A stretch of 31,664 bases of DNA from Oscillospiraceae bacterium (GTDB taxonomy: Bacteria; Bacillota_A; Clostridia; Oscillospirales; Oscillospiraceae): positions 1 through 31,664 of the forward strand of contig JAFYCC010000046.1 of NCBI GenBank assembly GCA_017539885.1, written 5' to 3'. A program made the position numbers and the translations under genes. The notes under the pieces were generated by a model. The model was not told the origin of the DNA. It searched no databases and saw only the letters and a list, made by a program, of their open reading frames with translations. Positions within the stretch are counted from its first letter, which is position 1. Every line of letters starts with the position of its first letter. Below are positions 29,577 to 31,664 of the stretch, in pieces.

Positions 29577-30674
29577 ATGCGCGGAACCAGAGGCGTTGCG
29601 CTGCTGCTCGTGCTGGTGCTGGCGTTGGCGTTCGTGGCGCTGAAGCCGTCGGCACGCGCGGAGAGCGTCTGCTTTGTCTCCATTAACGATACGCTGCTCG
29701 ATCTGAGCACCCAGCCGGTCTTCCTGAACGGAACGGCCTATGTTCCTGCGCGCGTTTTTGAAAACTTCCGCATCTACAATTCATTCTTCGCCGCAGAGAA
29801 CACGGCGATGCTGTTCACCGAAAACAAACAGTATTATTTTGAGCTCAGCTCCGGCAACACCTATGATGAGACGGGCCGCTATTATTCCGCACAGGGCATC
29901 CTGCGCAGCGGGCAGGCCTATCTGCCGGCAAAGTTCGTCTGCTCACAGTTCGGCCTCGGCTATTCCTTTATCCCCAGCGACGGGCACGGCGATATCCTTC
30001 GCATTACAAACGGTACGCAGTATCTGACCGATGACAAATTCCAGTCCGCGGCCTCGATCCTGATGGACTCCTATTACAGCGCATGGTCGGGACAGTCGAC
30101 ACCGAGCACCCCGATGCCGAGTCCGGAGCCGACCGAGACCCCGCCTCCGGATCGTACCGACACAGAGGTGCTCATCAGCTTTTCCGGACTGCCTACGCAG
30201 CGGATTCTCGACCTGCTCCGGATTAACGAGGTCAGAGCCTGTTTTCTGCTCACAGCGGAGGAGATAGCCGAAGCGCCGGACACGGTGCGCCGACTGATTG
30301 CGGAGGGGCACAGCGCGGGCGTGCGCTGCGGAGAGGAAGCGCTCGCTGACTACGAGCGCGCGTCATCGCTGCTGTACGACGCTGCATGTGTCGTGCCGTT
30401 GCTCGTCGGCTCGGAAGAGGAGCCGGAGATCTGTCGCGAGATGGCAATCCAGGAAGGACTGGCCTTCCTGGACTGCGATGTCGACGCAGTGCAGCTCGGC
30501 GAGGGCGCGGCTTCGGCGCCGGTCGTCACTTCGCAGATTGAGTTCAGCACTGATCGCGTTTCCGTCCGCTTTTCCTGCGGCGGAACTACCGGAGACATAC
30601 TGCCGGACGTGCTCCGGTATCTGCGGGAAAATCAGTTCAGCGTCCGCGCGCCGCGCGAAACAGACGCGAAGTAA
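29577..30674 (+). CDS. Secreted stalk-domain protein with degenerate polysaccharide-deacetylase domain
   Basis: A 365-residue exported protein. Residues 1-28 are a signal peptide ending ARA. Residues about 30-160 resemble the copper-amine-oxidase N-terminal 'stalk' domain common in clostridial surface proteins (VSINDTLLDLSTQPVFLNGT, AYVPARVFENF). A Pro/Thr linker covers 172-193. Residues 196-360 align in pattern with NodB deacetylases, but each catalytic motif is lost: the TFDDGP motif reads SFSGLP (201-206), FFLTG reads CFLLTA, and the GHEIGNH motif reads GHSAGVR (244-250). It probably binds glycans without deacetylating them (inference). The ATG at 29577 follows AGAGGA by 6 bases. Confidence 0.75.
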   Translation: MRGTRGVALLLVLVLALAFVALKPSARAESVCFVSINDTLLDLSTQPVFLNGTAYVPARVFENFRIYNSFFAAENTAMLFTENKQYYFELSSGNTYDETGRYYSAQGILRSGQAYLPAKFVCSQFGLGYSFIPSDGHGDILRITNGTQYLTDDKFQSAASILMDSYYSAWSGQSTPSTPMPSPEPTETPPPDRTDTEVLISFSGLPTQRILDLLRINEVRACFLLTAEEIAEAPDTVRRLIAEGHSAGVRCGEEALADYERASSLLYDAACVVPLLVGSEEEPEICREMAIQEGLAFLDCDVDAVQLGEGAASAPVVTSQIEFSTDRVSVRFSCGGTTGDILPDVLRYLRENQFSVRAPRETDAK

Positions 30675-30691
30675 ACAGGGAGGCACAATAC

Positions 30692-31435
30692 ATGATCGAC
30701 AATGTGAAAGCCGTCGTGCTCGCGGCGGGCAAGGGAACAAGGCTGCAGACTGAAGGCGTAGAGATCCCGAAGGTCATGAGGCTTGCCGCGGGGCGGCCGC
30801 TGCTGGCATACGTGTGCGATGCATTGGATTTTATCCCGGAAAAAGATATCGTGCTGGTGGTCGGCTTTCTGCGGGAACAGGTGATCGAGGCATTCCCGAA
30901 CTGCAGTTTTGCAGTTCAGGAACAGCAGCTCGGAACCGGACATGCCGTCGCCTGCGCCATGGAGACGCTGCAGGATTTCGAGGGCGATGTGCTCATATGC
31001 TGCGGCGATATGCCGTTGCTGCAGCGGGATACTTATCGTTCGTTGGTAGAGATCCATCGGACGGAAGGAAACGTCTGTACGCTGCTCACCGGAACAACAG
31101 ACGACGAACTGCCCTACGGGCGGATCGTGCGCGGCAAAGACGGCCGTTTCGCTGCTATTGTGGAGGAAAAGGACTGCACGCCGGAACAGCGCGCAATCCG
31201 CGAACTTAACAGCGGCGTTTATCTTTTCCGTGCGGGAGCGCTGCGAAAAACGCTCGGACGGTTGCGCACGGACAATGCACAGGGAGAGTACTACCTGACA
31301 GACGTGCCCGCACTGCTGCTCGCTGAGGGCGAGAAAGTGGGTGTCTGCTGTCGTTCTCTGGGCAATGAGATCCTGGGCGTCAACACGCCGGAGCAGCTCC
31401 GGCTCGTCGGTGAACTGCTTTCAGCGCGCGGGTGA
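30692..31435 (+). CDS. Stand-alone GlmU-type nucleotidyltransferase
   Basis: A 247-residue sugar-nucleotidyltransferase matching only the N-terminal half of GlmU: LAAGKGTR near residue 10, IPKVM with a few extra residues in the loop before it, QEQQLGTGHAV, CGDMPLL (metal Asp), YGRIVR, EEKDCTPEQRAIRELNSGVY and NAQGEYYLTD. The protein stops at GVNTPEQLRLV, just where GlmU's left-handed beta-helix acetyltransferase would start, and a true stop codon is there. The likely reaction is UTP plus a sugar 1-phosphate, perhaps GlcNAc-1-P. GGGAGG lies 9 bases before the ATG. A cell-envelope role with the preceding secreted protein is possible. Confidence 0.85.
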   Translation: MIDNVKAVVLAAGKGTRLQTEGVEIPKVMRLAAGRPLLAYVCDALDFIPEKDIVLVVGFLREQVIEAFPNCSFAVQEQQLGTGHAVACAMETLQDFEGDVLICCGDMPLLQRDTYRSLVEIHRTEGNVCTLLTGTTDDELPYGRIVRGKDGRFAAIVEEKDCTPEQRAIRELNSGVYLFRAGALRKTLGRLRTDNAQGEYYLTDVPALLLAEGEKVGVCCRSLGNEILGVNTPEQLRLVGELLSARG

Positions 31436-31444
31436 AATTTGCTC

Positions 31445-31472
31445 TTTACAATTCTAAAAAGTGTGTTATAAT
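31445..31472 (+). promoter_or_regulatory. Promoter ahead of the tRNA-like segment
   Basis: TTTACA, 16 bases and TATAAT. The expected start lies about 25 bases before the tRNA-like sequence. Confidence 0.75.
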
Positions 31473-31503
31473 GCATGTGTTCGTCTGTTGACGGACACAT
31501 GCA

Positions 31504-31543
31504 GGGCATAGCTCAGTTGGGAGAACGAATCATCCGCTAAGCA
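31504..31543 (+). pseudogene. tRNA-like 5' half (degenerate or broken tRNA)
   Basis: GGGCATAGCTCAGTTGGGAG matches the acceptor and D-arm of common tRNAs (TAGCTCAGTTGG). The D-stem closing GAGC reads GAAC. Downstream no anticodon arm, T-loop (TTCGA) or complementary acceptor strand can be found. It is a truncated, degenerate or misassembled tRNA close to the contig end. Confidence 0.5.
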
Positions 31544-31584
31544 GGCCATGTGAATGATTTGAGACCCATAATCGATCAACGATA

Positions 31585-31620
31585 ATTTCAACAGGCTGAC
31601 AGAAGCCAGCCTGTTGAAAT
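31585..31620. other. 14-bp perfect hairpin near the contig end
   Basis: ATTTCAACAGGCTG and CAGCCTGTTGAAAT pair around an 8-base loop. No T-run follows, so it is a weak terminator at best; it may belong to the transcript starting at the upstream promoter. Confidence 0.6.
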
Positions 31621-31652
31621 CGAAAGAGCAATTTAATAATGTGGGGGCGTAG

Positions 31653-31664
31653 AGATCGGAAGAG
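31653..31664 (+). other. Probable Illumina adapter remnant
   Basis: The final 12 bases, AGATCGGAAGAG, equal the beginning of the standard TruSeq read-through adapter. An exact match at the very last base of the sequence is very unlikely by chance and indicates untrimmed adapter. Confidence 0.9.

Noticed and set aside
1..31664. CRISPR arrays, insertion sequences, prophage or toxin-antitoxin systems
   Set aside because: I found no regularly spaced repeats, transposase, integrase, phage structural or antitoxin-like genes on either strand.

Overview
The window looks like a chromosomal contig end from a fairly GC-rich member of the Bacillota, class Clostridia, most likely an uncultured gut-type lineage. 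The best marker is the contiguous hprK-murB-rapZ-yvcK-whiA block (22790-27473), a classic Gram-positive arrangement. The TIGR03960/TIGR03936 radical-SAM pair, the DUF6320 cluster, rubrerythrin (an anaerobe's oxidant defence) and strong AGGAGG-type ribosome binding sites agree with this. I cannot name the genus from sequence alone. No rRNA, CRISPR array, transposase or phage gene was seen. The last 12 bases match the start of a common Illumina adapter, so the right edge is probably the raw end of an assembly.

Left part (1-4940). A truncated 7TM sensor gene runs off the left edge on the minus strand. Next come a minus-strand tRNA-Pro/tRNA-Gly pair with a perfect consensus promoter and a strong terminator. 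A plus-strand operon follows: radical-SAM enzyme, its DUF2344-type partner and an HD-SnoaL fusion, with a tRNA-Leu and terminator behind it.

Middle left (5113-13754). A four-gene operon holds a condensation/acetyltransferase-like enzyme, a DUF6320 zinc-ribbon membrane protein, an HSL-type esterase and a GNAT enzyme. It converges on a minus-strand pair (TerB-like, DUF1295) across a perfect 22-bp-stem hairpin. A promoter-rich gap then separates these from a MoaE-like plus cysteine-synthase-like operon, a highly expressed DUF1508 gene, and minus-strand DMT transporter and DUF554 genes.

Middle right (13780-22651). Minus-strand glpK diverges from a monoacylglycerol-lipase-like hydrolase followed by argH, so glyceride cleavage and glycerol phosphorylation sit back to back. 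Next is a probable catabolic locus: a uroporphyrinogen-decarboxylase-family enzyme, a small unknown protein and an OFA-type MFS transporter on the minus strand. They diverge from a PucR/CdaR-type regulator across overlapping promoters and a 9-bp-arm palindrome. This regulator-enzyme-transporter set, which includes an unrecognised small protein, is one of the better candidates for an undescribed system.

Right part (22703-31664). HPr kinase starts the carbon-control and cell-wall block. Rubrerythrin, an acyl-ACP thioesterase, an HD-domain protein, a secreted pseudo-polysaccharide deacetylase and a stand-alone GlmU-type nucleotidyltransferase follow, several with their own TTGNNN-17-TATAAT promoters. 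The contig ends in a promoter, a tRNA-like 5' half, a 14-bp hairpin and the adapter remnant.
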